A stretch of 64,000 nt of DNA from Mycobacterium sp. PO1. GTDB taxonomy: Bacteria; Actinomycetota; Actinomycetes; Mycobacteriales; Mycobacteriaceae. The notes under the pieces were generated by a model. The model was not told the origin of the DNA. It searched no databases and saw nothing but the letters and a program-made list of their open reading frames with translations. Below are positions 1 to 9,432 of the stretch, one piece after another. A program made the position numbers and the translations under genes. Numbering within the stretch: position 1 is the first letter of the stretch; every line of letters starts with the position of its first letter. The stretch lies in assembly GCF_017312405.1 (NCBI RefSeq), contig NZ_BLTG01000030.1:62001-126000 (forward strand), written 5' to 3'.

Positions 1-834
1 CTGAGCCGCGATCACGTGCACCGGAATCGTTCCGGTGGCCAGGCCGCGCACCAGCCGCCCTACCCCCTTGAGGTCGGCGGCGGCGGTGGCGACGATGTCG
101 ACGCGACTGTCGGGGTCGTCGACCCAGTCGACAGGAACCTCGTGAATGCGCAATCCGCAGCGCTGGGCGAGCACCAGCAACTCGGTGTCGAAGAACCAGC
201 CGGTGTCCTCGACGTGGGGCAGCAGCAGCGCCGCGACGTCGGCACGGATGGCTTTGAAGCCGCACTGGGCGTCCGAGAAGCCGGCCGCCAGAGTCGATTT
301 GAGAATCAGGTTGTAACACCGCGAGATGAACTCCCGTTTCGGGCCGCGATGCACCCGGGCGCCGCGACCCAGGCGGGTGCCGATCGCCAGGTCGGAATGG
401 CCCGAGATCAACGGTGCCACCAACGGAGCCAGCGCGGCCAGGTCGGTGGACAGGTCGACGTCCATGTACACCAGCACGGCGGCGTCGGACCGCGACCAGA
501 CCCACCGCAGAGCGCGGCCGCGCCCCTTCTCCTCCAACCGCACCACCCGCACGTCGGGCAGCTCCGCGGCCAGGCGCGCGGCGATCTGGGGGGTGTCGTC
601 GATGCTGGCGTTGTCGGCGATCGTGATCCGGAACGGGAACGGCATCGCGTCGCCGAGGTAGGTGTGCAGCCGGCGCACCGAGTCGGCCAGCGCGGTCTGC
701 TCGTTGTACACCGGCACGACGATGTCGAGCACCGGGACTCCGGTGCTGCGGGCGGCCCGCGCCACATCATGGCGCGGCCTGAACGATGGCCGTTCACAAC
801 GGGACTCGAGATCTGTTGCTGTCATGACATCCAT
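1..834 (-). CDS. Family 2 glycosyltransferase, 3' end missing (window edge)
   Basis: The minus-strand frame is open from ATG 834 (alternative ATG 825) to the window start: 278 residues with no stop, so the C-terminus is outside. It shows the GT-A fold of dolichyl-phosphate sugar synthases: DIVVPVYNEQ near residue 35, TIADNAS, the metal-binding DVD in VYMDVDLSTDL, SDLAIGTRLGRGA, and a late GWFFDTELL segment. The likely role is to make a polyprenyl-phosphate-linked sugar on the cytoplasmic membrane face. It starts 20 bp after the family 39 glycosyltransferase gene and is probably its partner in one operon, as in YkcC/YkcB pairs of other Gram-positives. The sugar cannot be told from sequence. 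Confidence 0.85.
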   Translation of the reverse strand, partial: MDVMTATDLESRCERPSFRPRHDVARAARSTGVPVLDIVVPVYNEQTALADSVRRLHTYLGDAMPFPFRITIADNASIDDTPQIAARLAAELPDVRVVRLEEKGRGRALRWVWSRSDAAVLVYMDVDLSTDLAALAPLVAPLISGHSDLAIGTRLGRGARVHRGPKREFISRCYNLILKSTLAAGFSDAQCGFKAIRADVAALLLPHVEDTGWFFDTELLVLAQRCGLRIHEVPVDWVDDPDSRVDIVATAAADLKGVGRLVRGLATGTIPVHVIAAQ

Positions 835-854
835 GCTGGATGGACCGGGTGTGC

Positions 855-2717
855 TCACCGTTGGCTCGGGCTATGCGCCGGCTGTGAGATCTGCGGCATG
901 GTCAGGTCGTAGAGAACGGTCCCGTCGACCGCAATAGCCGGGAAGCGCTCAGCGACCCATTCGGTGATGTCAGCAGACACTGATGAGGGGTCGGCGCGGC
1001 CCATGAGCGGCCGCCCTTCGATGAAGTAATGAATCCGTCCGTCTTCGACGTCGCGGACGAACTGCGCCGTCGTCGGCGACGGATCGGTGCCGTTGAATCC
1101 GCCCACCGCCAGCACCGGCGCTCCGGCCGCCAACTGATAGCCGGCTGCGTTGTTCGACCCGACAACCGCTGCGGTCCAGGTGAATCGACCCTCGTCGTCG
1201 GTCAGCATGCGCGTCACCTCGGCACTCGGCGTCGGCGCGTCGAGCAGCCCGCCGCCGAACCCGCCACCTCCGGCGGGCCCGGCCGACGGTATTGCCCCGG
1301 AGTGCGGCGTCAGTGCCGTGGCGACCGAGAAGGCTGCCGGCGCGGCAACACAGGACACCACGGCCAGACCTGCGACGGACCGGGCCACAGACTGCGGGAG
1401 CCGGCCCACGACCAGCAGCAGCGCGGCGCTGCCGGCTCCCCCAGCCGCGACGGCCGCCCGCAACCAAGGTTGCCACTCCGCGTGCCGCGCCAGCAGCACC
1501 GCCGCCAGTGCGGTGGTCACGAGCACGGTGCCGGCCAGGGCGATCGCGGCCCGGGTGTCGAAGCGGTTGCGCCACAGCAGTGTAGCGCCGATGCCGACGC
1601 AGGCGGCGAGGGCCGGCGCCAGCGCGACGGTGTAGTACGAATGCACGATGCCGTTCATCGCGCTGAACACGACGGCGGTGACGGCCAACCAGCCTGTCCA
1701 GATGATCAGTGCGGCACGCGTGGCGTCGGTTCTGGAAGCGCGGCGGGTGAGGATGAATCCGGCGGTGGAGCAGATCACCGCAGCGGGCAGCAGCCAGGCA
1801 ATCTCGGTGCCCATTCCCGCGCCGAACAACCGGCCCCAGCCGACGTCGTGGTCGAGGTTGCCCAACCCGCCCGGCTCGTCCCCGGTCAGCCTGCCGAAAC
1901 CGTTGTAGCCCAGCGCCAGTTCGAGAAGACTGTTGTGCTGCGAACCACCGATGTAGGGACGCGCCGACGCCGGCCAGAGCTCCACCAGCACCACGTACCA
2001 GCCGGCAGAGACCACCACCGCCGCGCCGGCGGCCAGCGTGTTCGCGAGCCGGTGGCGCATCGGTGCCCGCCCCGCGACGAGATACGCCGCCGCCAGCGCC
2101 GGCACGATGAGCAGCGCCTGCAGCATCTTCGCCAGAAACCCCGCACCGACCGCGACCCCGGCGGCGATCAGCCACCACCGGCCGGTACGGGCTTCGCACG
2201 CCTGCTGCGTGCAGTACGCGGCGATGACGAGCAGCAGCACCAGCATCGCGTCGGGATTGTTGAACCGGAACATCAACGCCGCGACCGGTGTCAGGGCGAG
2301 CACCGATCCGGCGAGCAGGCCCGCACCGGCGCCTGCCACCCGGCGAACCGCCGCGTACAGCACCGCGACGGCGCCGACTCCCATCAGCGCCTGCGGTACC
2401 AGCACACTCCACGGGTTCAGCCCGAACATCCGCACCGAGATGTCCATCACCCAGAGCGCAGCGGGTGTCTTGTCGACGGTGATGGCATTGGCCGGGTCGC
2501 TGGACCCGAACAGCATCGCTGTCAGGTCGCGCGCACCGGCCTGCGCCGCCGCCGAGTAGAACGCGTTGGCCCAACCGCTGGCGGCCAGATCGTAGAGATA
2601 GAGCACCGCCGTGCCGAGCAGTAGCAGCACCAGACCCGCCCGGCCCTCGCCGGCCCGACGAGGTCGGGGACGGACGGAGGCACGGCGCATCGGCTCGGCG
2701 GTGGTCGCAGGGGTCAC
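855..2717 (-). CDS. Family 39 (ArnT/PMT-like, YkcB-type) membrane glycosyltransferase
   Basis: A 620-residue polytopic membrane protein. The first transmembrane segment (AGLVLLLLGTAVLYLYDLA) is followed by an extracytoplasmic loop, a conserved Asp-containing segment (ITVDKTPAALWVMD) and about ten further hydrophobic helices, typical of lipid-linked-sugar-dependent transferases. The last ~120 residues (after a Gly-rich GGGGFGGGLL hinge) are soluble and match the C-terminal extension of YkcB-like proteins. I chose GTG 2717 because it gives a basic N-terminus before TM1 and overlaps the sensor kinase end by only a few bases in the 2717-2740 interval; the frame is open upstream. It probably moves a sugar from a polyprenyl carrier to a wall or secreted acceptor. 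The acceptor is unknown. Confidence 0.85.
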   Translation of the reverse strand: MTPATTAEPMRRASVRPRPRRAGEGRAGLVLLLLGTAVLYLYDLAASGWANAFYSAAAQAGARDLTAMLFGSSDPANAITVDKTPAALWVMDISVRMFGLNPWSVLVPQALMGVGAVAVLYAAVRRVAGAGAGLLAGSVLALTPVAALMFRFNNPDAMLVLLLVIAAYCTQQACEARTGRWWLIAAGVAVGAGFLAKMLQALLIVPALAAAYLVAGRAPMRHRLANTLAAGAAVVVSAGWYVVLVELWPASARPYIGGSQHNSLLELALGYNGFGRLTGDEPGGLGNLDHDVGWGRLFGAGMGTEIAWLLPAAVICSTAGFILTRRASRTDATRAALIIWTGWLAVTAVVFSAMNGIVHSYYTVALAPALAACVGIGATLLWRNRFDTRAAIALAGTVLVTTALAAVLLARHAEWQPWLRAAVAAGGAGSAALLLVVGRLPQSVARSVAGLAVVSCVAAPAAFSVATALTPHSGAIPSAGPAGGGGFGGGLLDAPTPSAEVTRMLTDDEGRFTWTAAVVGSNNAAGYQLAAGAPVLAVGGFNGTDPSPTTAQFVRDVEDGRIHYFIEGRPLMGRADPSSVSADITEWVAERFPAIAVDGTVLYDLTMPQISQPAHSPSQR

Positions 2718-2739
2718 CGCTCGATCGTCTGGGACGTCG

Positions 2740-4443
2740 CTAGGCCCCGGGTGAGGCGGAGCTGTGCGCCGACTGTGAGTGCCGCGGCAACGTGACCGCG
2801 AATTCGGTTCTGCCCGCGACACTGTCGACGACGATCGCGCCTCCGTGAGCACGTACCACGGCATCCGCGATCGCCAGGCCCAGTCCGGTGCTGCCTCCGC
2901 CGCGCGACCGCGAGGTGTCCCCACGCGCGAATCGTTCGAAGACCTCGGGCAGCAGCTTCTCGTCGATGCCGGGGCCGTCGTCGGTGACCGTCAGCACCAC
3001 CGCGCCGTCGTCGGACACCCGCAGGGCAGCGGTCACCGAAGTGCCGGGCGGGGTGTGGGTGCGGGCGTTGGCGAGCAGATTGGCCACCACCTGGTGCAGG
3101 CGTGTCTCGTCGCCGTCGACCAGGACCGATTCGTCGGGCACATCGAGTTCCCAGGTGTGTTCGCGGCCGGCGACGTGGGCGTCGCTGACCGCGTCGACGA
3201 CGAGTCGGGTCAGGTCGACCGGATCGCGGTCCAGCGGCCTGCCGGCATCGAGGCGGGCCAACAGCAGGAGGTCTTCGACCAGCCTCGTCATGCGGGCGGT
3301 TTCGGATTCGACGCGGTCCATCGCGTGGGCGACCTCGGCGGGCAGATCGCCGTGGCGGCGTTGCGCCAACTCGGTGTACCCACGGATGGCAGCCAGCGGG
3401 GTGCGCAGCTCGTGGCTGGCGTCGGCGACGAACTGACGTACCCGCGTCTCACTGGCATGGCGCGCCGACAAAGCGCTCGCGATCCGGTCGAGCATCCGGT
3501 TCAGCGCCGCACCGAGTTGCCCGACTTCGGTGTGGGCTGCCGCGGGGTCGACCGCGACTATCGGCGTCGGCAGGGAGACCTCGCCGCGGTCCAGTTCCAG
3601 GTCGGCCACCTGTTGCGCAGCCGCGGAAACGCGTGCCAACGGGGCGAGTTGGCGACGCACGATCACGACTCCGGCCGCTGCGGCTGCCAGCAGGGCCACC
3701 GCGGCGACGACAGCGAAGATCAGCGTCACCCACCACATCGTCTCGTCGACGTCGGTGGTGGGTATGCCGGTGACCACGGTTTGCCCGAGTCGGTCCGGCT
3801 GTAGAGCGATGACCCGGTAGCGGCCCAGCCCGTCGAGTTCCACCGTGGCGGGCCGACCGTCGTCGTGCACCGCGGCGAGTTGTCGTGCTGCGGCAGCGGA
3901 GATTTCGGCGCGGGCTCCGTCGGCCGTGATGACGGCCGCCGTGAGTGGTCGGCCATCCGCGATCACCGCTCCGACGGTGCCGGCGGCCTGGCCCGGCGCG
4001 TTGAGGAACTCCGGACCGGGCCCGGCCCCGGGGGAACGCGGGCCGGGCGAGGGCCCGCCGGGGTACAGCAGGACGGGCTCGGGCGGGCCGGACGAGGGCG
4101 ACCCCCGCTGGGGGCGGTCGGGCGCCGGCGGGCCGAGCGGCGGAAATCCCGGCGGCGGGCTCGGCATCGATCCCAGCGCACGCCGTTCGGGCGGCCCCGA
4201 ACCGGGGGGCGGGGGCGGCCCGAACTTGAAGATGACCGCCGACCGGTAACCCGCCTCGAGGACCTGCTCGTCGAGCTGACTCGTCAGGAAGCGTTGCAGC
4301 GCGAACTCCGTCGCGAGGCCGATGGCCGCGCACACCACGGCCAGCAGCGCGATGAGGGTGACCAACAGCCGGGTGCGCAGCGACCAGCTTCGCAGTGACC
4401 GCAGGATCGCGCGCCGGGGTTCACCGCGCGGGTTTGAGGACAT
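2740..4443 (-). CDS. Sensor histidine kinase (TrcS-like) with proline-rich sensor domain
   Basis: 567 residues from ATG 4443 (ATG 4452 is three codons upstream). TM1 (LLVTLIALLAVVCAAIGLA) lies near residues 27-46, then an extracytoplasmic domain of about 185 residues with a striking Pro/Gly-rich insert, then TM2 (LIFAVVAAVALLAAAAAG), a HAMP region, the HisKA H-box (FVADASHELRTPLAAIRGY), an N-box (HQVVANLLANARTHT), a G1 box (DDGPGID) and a G2 box (GSTGLGLAI). All catalytic boxes are intact. It overlaps the 3' end of the response-regulator gene (stop at 4421), so the two are translationally coupled. It resembles mycobacterial TrcS in architecture, but orthology is not proven. Confidence 0.92.
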   Translation of the reverse strand: MSSNPRGEPRRAILRSLRSWSLRTRLLVTLIALLAVVCAAIGLATEFALQRFLTSQLDEQVLEAGYRSAVIFKFGPPPPPGSGPPERRALGSMPSPPPGFPPLGPPAPDRPQRGSPSSGPPEPVLLYPGGPSPGPRSPGAGPGPEFLNAPGQAAGTVGAVIADGRPLTAAVITADGARAEISAAAARQLAAVHDDGRPATVELDGLGRYRVIALQPDRLGQTVVTGIPTTDVDETMWWVTLIFAVVAAVALLAAAAAGVVIVRRQLAPLARVSAAAQQVADLELDRGEVSLPTPIVAVDPAAAHTEVGQLGAALNRMLDRIASALSARHASETRVRQFVADASHELRTPLAAIRGYTELAQRRHGDLPAEVAHAMDRVESETARMTRLVEDLLLLARLDAGRPLDRDPVDLTRLVVDAVSDAHVAGREHTWELDVPDESVLVDGDETRLHQVVANLLANARTHTPPGTSVTAALRVSDDGAVVLTVTDDGPGIDEKLLPEVFERFARGDTSRSRGGGSTGLGLAIADAVVRAHGGAIVVDSVAGRTEFAVTLPRHSQSAHSSASPGA

Positions 4444-5176
4444 ACCCCGCACCGCGCAGCGTGTGGATCATCGGCTCACGACCGCTGTCGATCTTCTTGC
4501 GCAGATATGACACGTACAGCTCGACGATGTTCGACCGGCCCCCGAAGTCGTAGCTCCACACCCGGTCGAGGATCTGCGCCTTGCTCAGCACCCGTTTGGC
4601 GTTGCGCATCATGAAGCGCAGCAGCTCGAACTCGGTGGCGGTCAGGGTGATCGGCTCACCGGCGCGCGTCACCTCATGGCTGTCCTCGTCCAGCACGAGG
4701 TCGCCGACGACCAACTTGGCACCGTCCGACTCGGCGGTCGCCACGCCGGTGCGGCGCAGCAGCGCGCGCAACCTCAGCACCACTTCCTCGATGCTGAACG
4801 GTTTGGTCACATAGTCGTCGCCTCCGGCGGTCAGCCCCGCGATACGGTCCTCGACCGAGTCCTTGGCAGTCAACAGCAGCAGCGGCAGGCCGGGGATCTG
4901 CTCGCGTAGTTTGCCCAGCACCTCCAGCCCACTCATGTCGGGCAGCATCACGTCGAGCACGACCACGTCCGGCGGGGTCTGCTTGGCCGCGGCGATCGCG
5001 CCGGCGCCGTCCCCGGCCGTCGAGATCTCCCAGCCCTCGTACCTCAGCGCCATCGAGACCAGTTCGGCCAGGACCGGCTCGTCGTCGACCACGAGGACGT
5101 GGACGGGACTGCCGTCGGCGCGCCGCATCGTGACGCGCGCGTTGTCGGTCGCGGCGCCATGGGAGAACTCGGACAC
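4421..5176 (-). CDS. OmpR/PhoB-family response regulator (TrcR-like)
   Basis: 251 residues from GTG 5176. The receiver domain has the acidic pair (VVDDEP), the phosphoacceptor Asp in VVVLDVMLPDMSG and Lys in YVTKPFS. The C-terminal winged helix has LTATEFELLRFMM and VELYVSYLRKKID. The start is supported by a -10-like CATAAT (5188-5183) exactly six bases before GTG 5176, a leaderless arrangement. Longer in-frame starts up to 5266 would begin upstream of that promoter. It forms an operon with the kinase and two glycosyltransferases, so it probably controls a cell-envelope glycosylation response. Sequence features are closest, from memory, to TrcR. Confidence 0.92.
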   Translation of the reverse strand: MSEFSHGAATDNARVTMRRADGSPVHVLVVDDEPVLAELVSMALRYEGWEISTAGDGAGAIAAAKQTPPDVVVLDVMLPDMSGLEVLGKLREQIPGLPLLLLTAKDSVEDRIAGLTAGGDDYVTKPFSIEEVVLRLRALLRRTGVATAESDGAKLVVGDLVLDEDSHEVTRAGEPITLTATEFELLRFMMRNAKRVLSKAQILDRVWSYDFGGRSNIVELYVSYLRKKIDSGREPMIHTLRGAGYVLKPAR

Positions 5177-5188
5177 GACCCCATTATG
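5177..5188 (-). promoter_or_regulatory. Leaderless -10 element of the two-component operon
   Basis: CATAAT at 5188-5183 is followed by six bases and then GTG 5176. This spacing puts the transcript start on the start codon. No good -35 is visible, which is common for mycobacterial promoters. Confidence 0.4.
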
Positions 5189-5328
5189 TGTCCGGGCCGT
5201 AGGCGGGTCCTGTGCCGTTGCTATGCGCACGCTGTGAAACGGTGCCCGTCGGCCGCCTGACGGCACGCCTACCCGACACTGAGCCCACGCACAGCGGGCA
5301 CCAATCGGCCGGCATCAGGCTGGGCGCC

Positions 5329-5619
5329 ATGGATACCGATCACACCAGGCCGGCCGCTCCGACATGGGGTAGCCCGCAACCACACCAGAGGTGGGGCACC
5401 CGCCAGACCACGGCGGCCGTCGCGGTGGCCGCGGCCATCGCGGCCGTGGGCGGCGCGGCGATCTTCGCCGCGAGCGGAGGGTCATCACAGGTCGCCGGCC
5501 CACCCGGAGCTCCGGGATTCGGCCCGCCTGGTGGACCGCCCGGAATGGGTGCACCGGGAATGGCCGCGCCGGGCGCTCCCGCATGCGCGGCCGAGGTCGT
5601 GGACGCACCCACCCGCTGA
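5329..5619 (+). CDS. Small single-span membrane or secreted protein, Pro/Gly-rich
   Basis: 96 residues from ATG 5329: a polar N-terminus (MDTDHTRPAAPTWG), one hydrophobic segment (TAAVAVAAAIAAVGGAAIFAA, about residues 28-48), then a short extracytoplasmic tail rich in GPPG/PGM repeats with one Cys near the end. No known domain. It is divergent from the two-component operon, and the Pro/Gly-rich tail resembles the composition of the kinase's sensor insert, so it may be an accessory or a target of that system. That link is inference. An upstream in-frame extension from 5212 exists, but it overlaps the promoter of the divergent regulator. Confidence 0.65.
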   Translation: MDTDHTRPAAPTWGSPQPHQRWGTRQTTAAVAVAAAIAAVGGAAIFAASGGSSQVAGPPGAPGFGPPGGPPGMGAPGMAAPGAPACAAEVVDAPTR

Positions 5620-5671
5620 CGGACCGGCGCGCCGGAGTGGGCATCGGTGGGCCGGGCCGCGGCATTTCTCC

Positions 5672-5713
5672 TACCCTGTCGGGATGCAGCCCAGCGGTGG
5701 AACCACCGGATGA
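5672..5713 (+). promoter_or_regulatory. Leaderless promoter and nine-codon micro-ORF coupled to oppB
   Basis: TACCCT (5672-5677) sits six bases before ATG 5684. That ATG opens a nine-codon ORF encoding MQPSGGTTG, whose TGA (5711-5713) overlaps the oppB ATG (5710-5712) as ATGA. The arrangement suggests a leaderless transcript that begins with a micro-ORF, and oppB translation by termination-reinitiation. Confidence 0.5.
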
Positions 5714-6687
5714 CCCGTTTCCTGACGCGTCGGCTGCTCAACTACGTGGTGCTGCTGGGCGTGGTGTCGTTCCTGACGTTCGCGCTGACGTCGCTGACGT
5801 TCAATCCGCTCGACAGCCTGCTGGAGCGCAACCCGCGTCCGCCGCAGTCGGTGATCGACGCCAAGGCCGCCGAGCTGGACCTCGACAAGCCGATTCCGGT
5901 CCGCTACGCGAACTGGGTGTCCGGAGCGGTGCGGGGCGACTTCGGCACGACTGTCGGTGGCCAGCCGGTCAGCGATGAACTGTGGCGCCGTATCGGGGTG
6001 AGCCTGAGGCTGGTGCTCATCGGCTCGGTCCTCGGCACCGTCGTCGGCGTCGTGGTGGGCGCGTGGGGCGCGATCCGTCAGTACCGGCTGTCCGACCGGG
6101 TCATCACGGTGCTGTCGCTGCTGGTCCTGTCCGCCCCCACCTTCGTGATCGCCAACCTGTTGATCCTGGGGGCGCTGAAGGTCAACACCATCCTCGGGGT
6201 GCAGGTGTTCGAGTACACCGGGGAGACCTCACCCGACGCGACCGGGGGCACGTGGAACCGGCTCGTCGACCGCCTGCAGCACCTGATTCTGCCCACCTTC
6301 ACCCTGGCGCTGGCCTCGATCGCCGGCTTCAGCCGCTACCAGCGCAACGCCATGCTCGACGTGCTCGGCCAGGACTTCATCCGCACCGCACGCGCCAAGG
6401 GCCTGACCCGTCGCCGAGCGCTGTTCAAGCACGGCCTGCGCACCGCGCTGATCCCGATGGCCACCTTGTTCGCCTACAGCGTCGGCGGCCTGTTCACCGG
6501 CGCCGTGTTCGTCGAGCAGATCTTCGGTTGGCACGGTGTCGGTGAATGGGTGATCCAGGGCGTCGCCAGCCAGGACACCAACATCGTGGTCGCGATCGTG
6601 ATGTTCTTCGGCGTCGTCATCCTGCTGGCGGGGCTGCTCTCCGACGTCATCTACGCGGTGCTCGATCCGAGGGTGCGGGTGTCATGA
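5710..6687 (+). CDS. oppB: Oligopeptide ABC transporter permease OppB
   Basis: 325 residues, the length I recall for Rv1283c. It has an N-terminal amphipathic TM1 (FLTRRLLNYVVLLGVVSFL), a periplasmic loop with LDLDKPIPVRYANW, and five further helices. The EAA loop (RAKGLTRRRALFKHGLRTA) contacts the ATPase. I chose ATG 5710 because the family begins at this TM1 and because the stop of the preceding micro-ORF overlaps it as ATGA. It pairs with OppC to form the membrane channel for peptides. The stop overlaps oppC by ATGA (6684-6687). Confidence 0.95.
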   Translation: MTRFLTRRLLNYVVLLGVVSFLTFALTSLTFNPLDSLLERNPRPPQSVIDAKAAELDLDKPIPVRYANWVSGAVRGDFGTTVGGQPVSDELWRRIGVSLRLVLIGSVLGTVVGVVVGAWGAIRQYRLSDRVITVLSLLVLSAPTFVIANLLILGALKVNTILGVQVFEYTGETSPDATGGTWNRLVDRLQHLILPTFTLALASIAGFSRYQRNAMLDVLGQDFIRTARAKGLTRRRALFKHGLRTALIPMATLFAYSVGGLFTGAVFVEQIFGWHGVGEWVIQGVASQDTNIVVAIVMFFGVVILLAGLLSDVIYAVLDPRVRVS

Positions 6688-7589
6688 CCGAGACCACGTT
6701 CACCTCCCGGCGCCGCCTCGTGTGGCGCCGCTTCCTGCGTAACCGGCCTGCGGTGGTGTCGCTGGTCGTGCTGGTCACCATGTTCATCGCGGCCTACGCC
6801 TTGCCGGCGCTGCTGCCCTACTCGCACACCGACCTCGACTACTACGCACTGCAGCAACCCCCGAGCCCGACCCACTGGCTGGGCACCAACGCGCTGGGCC
6901 AGGACCTGCTGGCGCTGACGTTGCGCGGCATGCAGAAGTCGATGCTGATCGGGGTGTGCGTGGCGTTCATCTCGACGTTGATCGCCGCGACGGTCGGGGC
7001 CATCGCCGGCTACTTCGGCGGCTGGCGCGACCGGGCCTTGATGTGGCTCGTGGACCTGCTGCTCGTGGTGCCGAGCTTCATCCTGATCGCGATCGTCACC
7101 CCGCGCACCCGCGAGTCGGGCACCATCCTGTGGCTGATCCTGCTGCTGGCGGGATTCAGCTGGATGATCAGCTCCCGCATGGTGCGCGGACTCACCATGA
7201 GCCTGCGCGAGCGCGAGTTCGTCGTCGCCGCCCGCTACATGGGCGTCAGCAACTGGCGCATCATCGCGCGCCACATCGTCCCCAATGTGGCCTCGATCCT
7301 GATCATCGACACCGCGCTGAACGTCGGTCTGGCCGTGCTGGCCGAGACCGGGCTCAGCTTTCTCGGCTTCGGGGTGCAGCCCCCGGATGTGTCGCTGGGC
7401 ACCCTGATCGCCGACGGCACCAACTCGGTGACGACGTTTCCGTGGGTGTTCCTCGTCCCGGCGGGCGCGCTGGTGCTGATCGTCATGTGCGCCAACCTGG
7501 TCGGTGACGGGCTGCGCGACGCGCTCGACCCGGGGATCCGGCCGGCCCGTCGGCGGCGCTGGCGAGAGCGTCGGGAGGCAGCACGATGA
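6684..7589 (+). CDS. oppC: Oligopeptide ABC transporter permease OppC
   Basis: 301 residues. It has the N-terminal OppC helix ([19 protein letters not shown]), then [19 protein letters not shown] (the OppC/DppC family signature near the first periplasmic segment), and the EAA motif region ([20 protein letters not shown]). Near the end is the family segment [17 protein letters not shown]. It starts in an ATGA overlap with oppB and ends in an ATGA overlap with oppD, so the four genes are one tightly coupled operon. Confidence 0.95.
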   Translation: MTETTFTSRRRLVWRRFLRNRPAVVSLVVLVTMFIAAYALPALLPYSHTDLDYYALQQPPSPTHWLGTNALGQDLLALTLRGMQKSMLIGVCVAFISTLIAATVGAIAGYFGGWRDRALMWLVDLLLVVPSFILIAIVTPRTRESGTILWLILLLAGFSWMISSRMVRGLTMSLREREFVVAARYMGVSNWRIIARHIVPNVASILIIDTALNVGLAVLAETGLSFLGFGVQPPDVSLGTLIADGTNSVTTFPWVFLVPAGALVLIVMCANLVGDGLRDALDPGIRPARRRRWRERREAAR

Positions 7590-9421
7590 GCCTGCTCGAG
7601 GTCCGCGGACTGACCGTGACGTTCCCCACCGACGAGGAACGCGTCGCCGCGGTACGCGGTCTGGACTACCACGTCGACGCGGGCGAGGTGGTGGCGCTGG
7701 TCGGCGAGTCCGGGGCGGGCAAGTCCGCCGGGGCGATGGCCGTCATCGGGTTGCTGCCCGAATATGCGGAGGTGTCGGGCTCGGTGCGCCTGCACGGCGA
7801 CGAACTGCTCGGATTGCCCGACAAGCAGATGTCGCGCATCAGAGGCAACCGGATCGGCACCGTGTTCCAGGATCCGATGTCGGCGCTCACGCCCGTCTAC
7901 CCGGTCGGAGACCAGATCGCCGAAGCGATCTCCATCCACCAGCGCGAGCTCGGCGACCGCGCGGCCCGCGCCCGCGCGGTCGAGCTGCTGGAACTGGTCG
8001 GCATCGCCCAGCCCGAACAGCGCGCCCGCGCGTTCCCCCACGAGCTGTCCGGCGGTGAGCGGCAGCGCGTCGTGATCGCCATCGCCATCGCCAACGACCC
8101 GGACCTGCTGATCTGCGACGAGCCGACCACCGCGCTCGACGTCACCGTGCAGGCGCAGATCCTCGACGTGCTGCGCACCGCGCGCGATGTCACCGGTGCG
8201 GGGGTGCTGATCATCACCCACGACCTCGGGGTGGTCGCCCAGTTCGCCGACCGCGCCCTGGTGATGTACGCCGGCCGGGCGGTCGAAACCGCGCCCGTCG
8301 ACGAGCTCTACCGCGACCGCCGGATGCCCTACACCGCGGGCCTGCTCGGGTCGGCGCCCAGCCTCGACGCGGCACAGGGGACCCGTCTGGTGCCGATCCC
8401 CGGCGCCCCGCCGTCGATGGTGTCATTGCCGCCCGGCTGCCCCTTCGCGCCGCGGTGTCCGCTGGCTGTCGACGACTGCCGCGCCGAGGAACCCGCGCTG
8501 GACGAGGTGGGGCCGGATCACCGGGTGGCCTGCATCCGCAGCGACGAGGTCACCGGCCGCAGCGCCGCCGACATCTACGGCGTGCCGAGCGCACCGGCGC
8601 AGACCGCCCCGGCGCCGGGCTCCGAGGTCGTGGTGCGGGTCGACAACCTGGTCAAGACCTACACCCTGACCAAGGGTGCGGTGCTGCGGCGCCGCATCGG
8701 TGAGGTGCGCGCCGTCGACGGCGTCAGCTTCGAGCTGCGCCAGGGCCGCACCCTGGGCATCGTCGGCGAGTCCGGGAGCGGCAAGTCGACCACACTGCAT
8801 CAGATCCTGGAGCTGACCGCTCCGCAAGACGGGACCATCGAAGTGCTCGGTGCCGACGTCGCCGACCTGGACCGGCGATCCCGGCGTGCGCTGCGCGGTG
8901 ATCTGCAGGTGGTGTTCCAGGACCCCGTCGCATCGCTGGACCCGCGGCTGCCGGTGTTCGACGTGCTGGCCGAACCGTTGCGGGCCAACGGATTCGACAA
9001 GGCCGCGACCAACGACAGGGTCGCCGAACTGCTCACCACGGTGGGGCTGCGCCACCAGGACGCCAGCCGGTACCCCGCCGAGTTCTCCGGCGGCCAGAAG
9101 CAACGCATCGGCATCGCCCGCGCGCTGGCGCTGCAGCCGAAGATCCTGGCTCTCGACGAGCCGGTCTCCGCGCTGGACGTCTCCATCCAGGCCGGCATCA
9201 TCAACCTGCTCCTCGACCTGCAGGACCGATTCGGGCTGGCCTACCTGTTCGTGTCCCACGACCTGTCGGTGGTGCGGCACCTGGCCCACGACGTCGCCGT
9301 GATGAACCGCGGGGTGATCGTCGAACAGGGTGAGGCGGCGCAGGTGTTCGAGCATCCGCGCGACGACTACACACGCCGGTTGCTGGCCGCGGTACCGCGG
9401 GCCCTGCCCGATCACCATTAG
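7586..9421 (+). CDS. oppD: Oligopeptide ABC transporter ATP-binding protein OppD (fused double ATPase)
   Basis: 611 residues with two complete ABC modules in one chain, as in mycobacterial OppD. Module 1 has Walker A GESGAGKS near residue 39, signature LSGGE and Walker B LLICDEP. An OppD/DppD C-terminal segment with the Cys-rich linker ([17 protein letters not shown]) lies between the modules. Module 2 has [13 protein letters not shown] and ILALDEP. Both catalytic Glu residues are present, so both ATP sites look active. It energises peptide import through OppB/OppC. Confidence 0.96.
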   Translation: MSLLEVRGLTVTFPTDEERVAAVRGLDYHVDAGEVVALVGESGAGKSAGAMAVIGLLPEYAEVSGSVRLHGDELLGLPDKQMSRIRGNRIGTVFQDPMSALTPVYPVGDQIAEAISIHQRELGDRAARARAVELLELVGIAQPEQRARAFPHELSGGERQRVVIAIAIANDPDLLICDEPTTALDVTVQAQILDVLRTARDVTGAGVLIITHDLGVVAQFADRALVMYAGRAVETAPVDELYRDRRMPYTAGLLGSAPSLDAAQGTRLVPIPGAPPSMVSLPPGCPFAPRCPLAVDDCRAEEPALDEVGPDHRVACIRSDEVTGRSAADIYGVPSAPAQTAPAPGSEVVVRVDNLVKTYTLTKGAVLRRRIGEVRAVDGVSFELRQGRTLGIVGESGSGKSTTLHQILELTAPQDGTIEVLGADVADLDRRSRRALRGDLQVVFQDPVASLDPRLPVFDVLAEPLRANGFDKAATNDRVAELLTTVGLRHQDASRYPAEFSGGQKQRIGIARALALQPKILALDEPVSALDVSIQAGIINLLLDLQDRFGLAYLFVSHDLSVVRHLAHDVAVMNRGVIVEQGEAAQVFEHPRDDYTRRLLAAVPRALPDHH

Positions 9422-9432
9422 AGTCGGAGCGC

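Noticed and set aside
408..797. A 129-codon minus-strand frame with a plausible start
   Set aside because: It is the wrong frame of the truncated family 2 glycosyltransferase, whose GT-A motifs are in the adjacent frame.
1029..2624. A 531-codon plus-strand frame opposite the family 39 glycosyltransferase
   Set aside because: No recognisable motif; low-complexity Arg/Gly/His composition; the minus-strand frame has clear membrane and domain signals.
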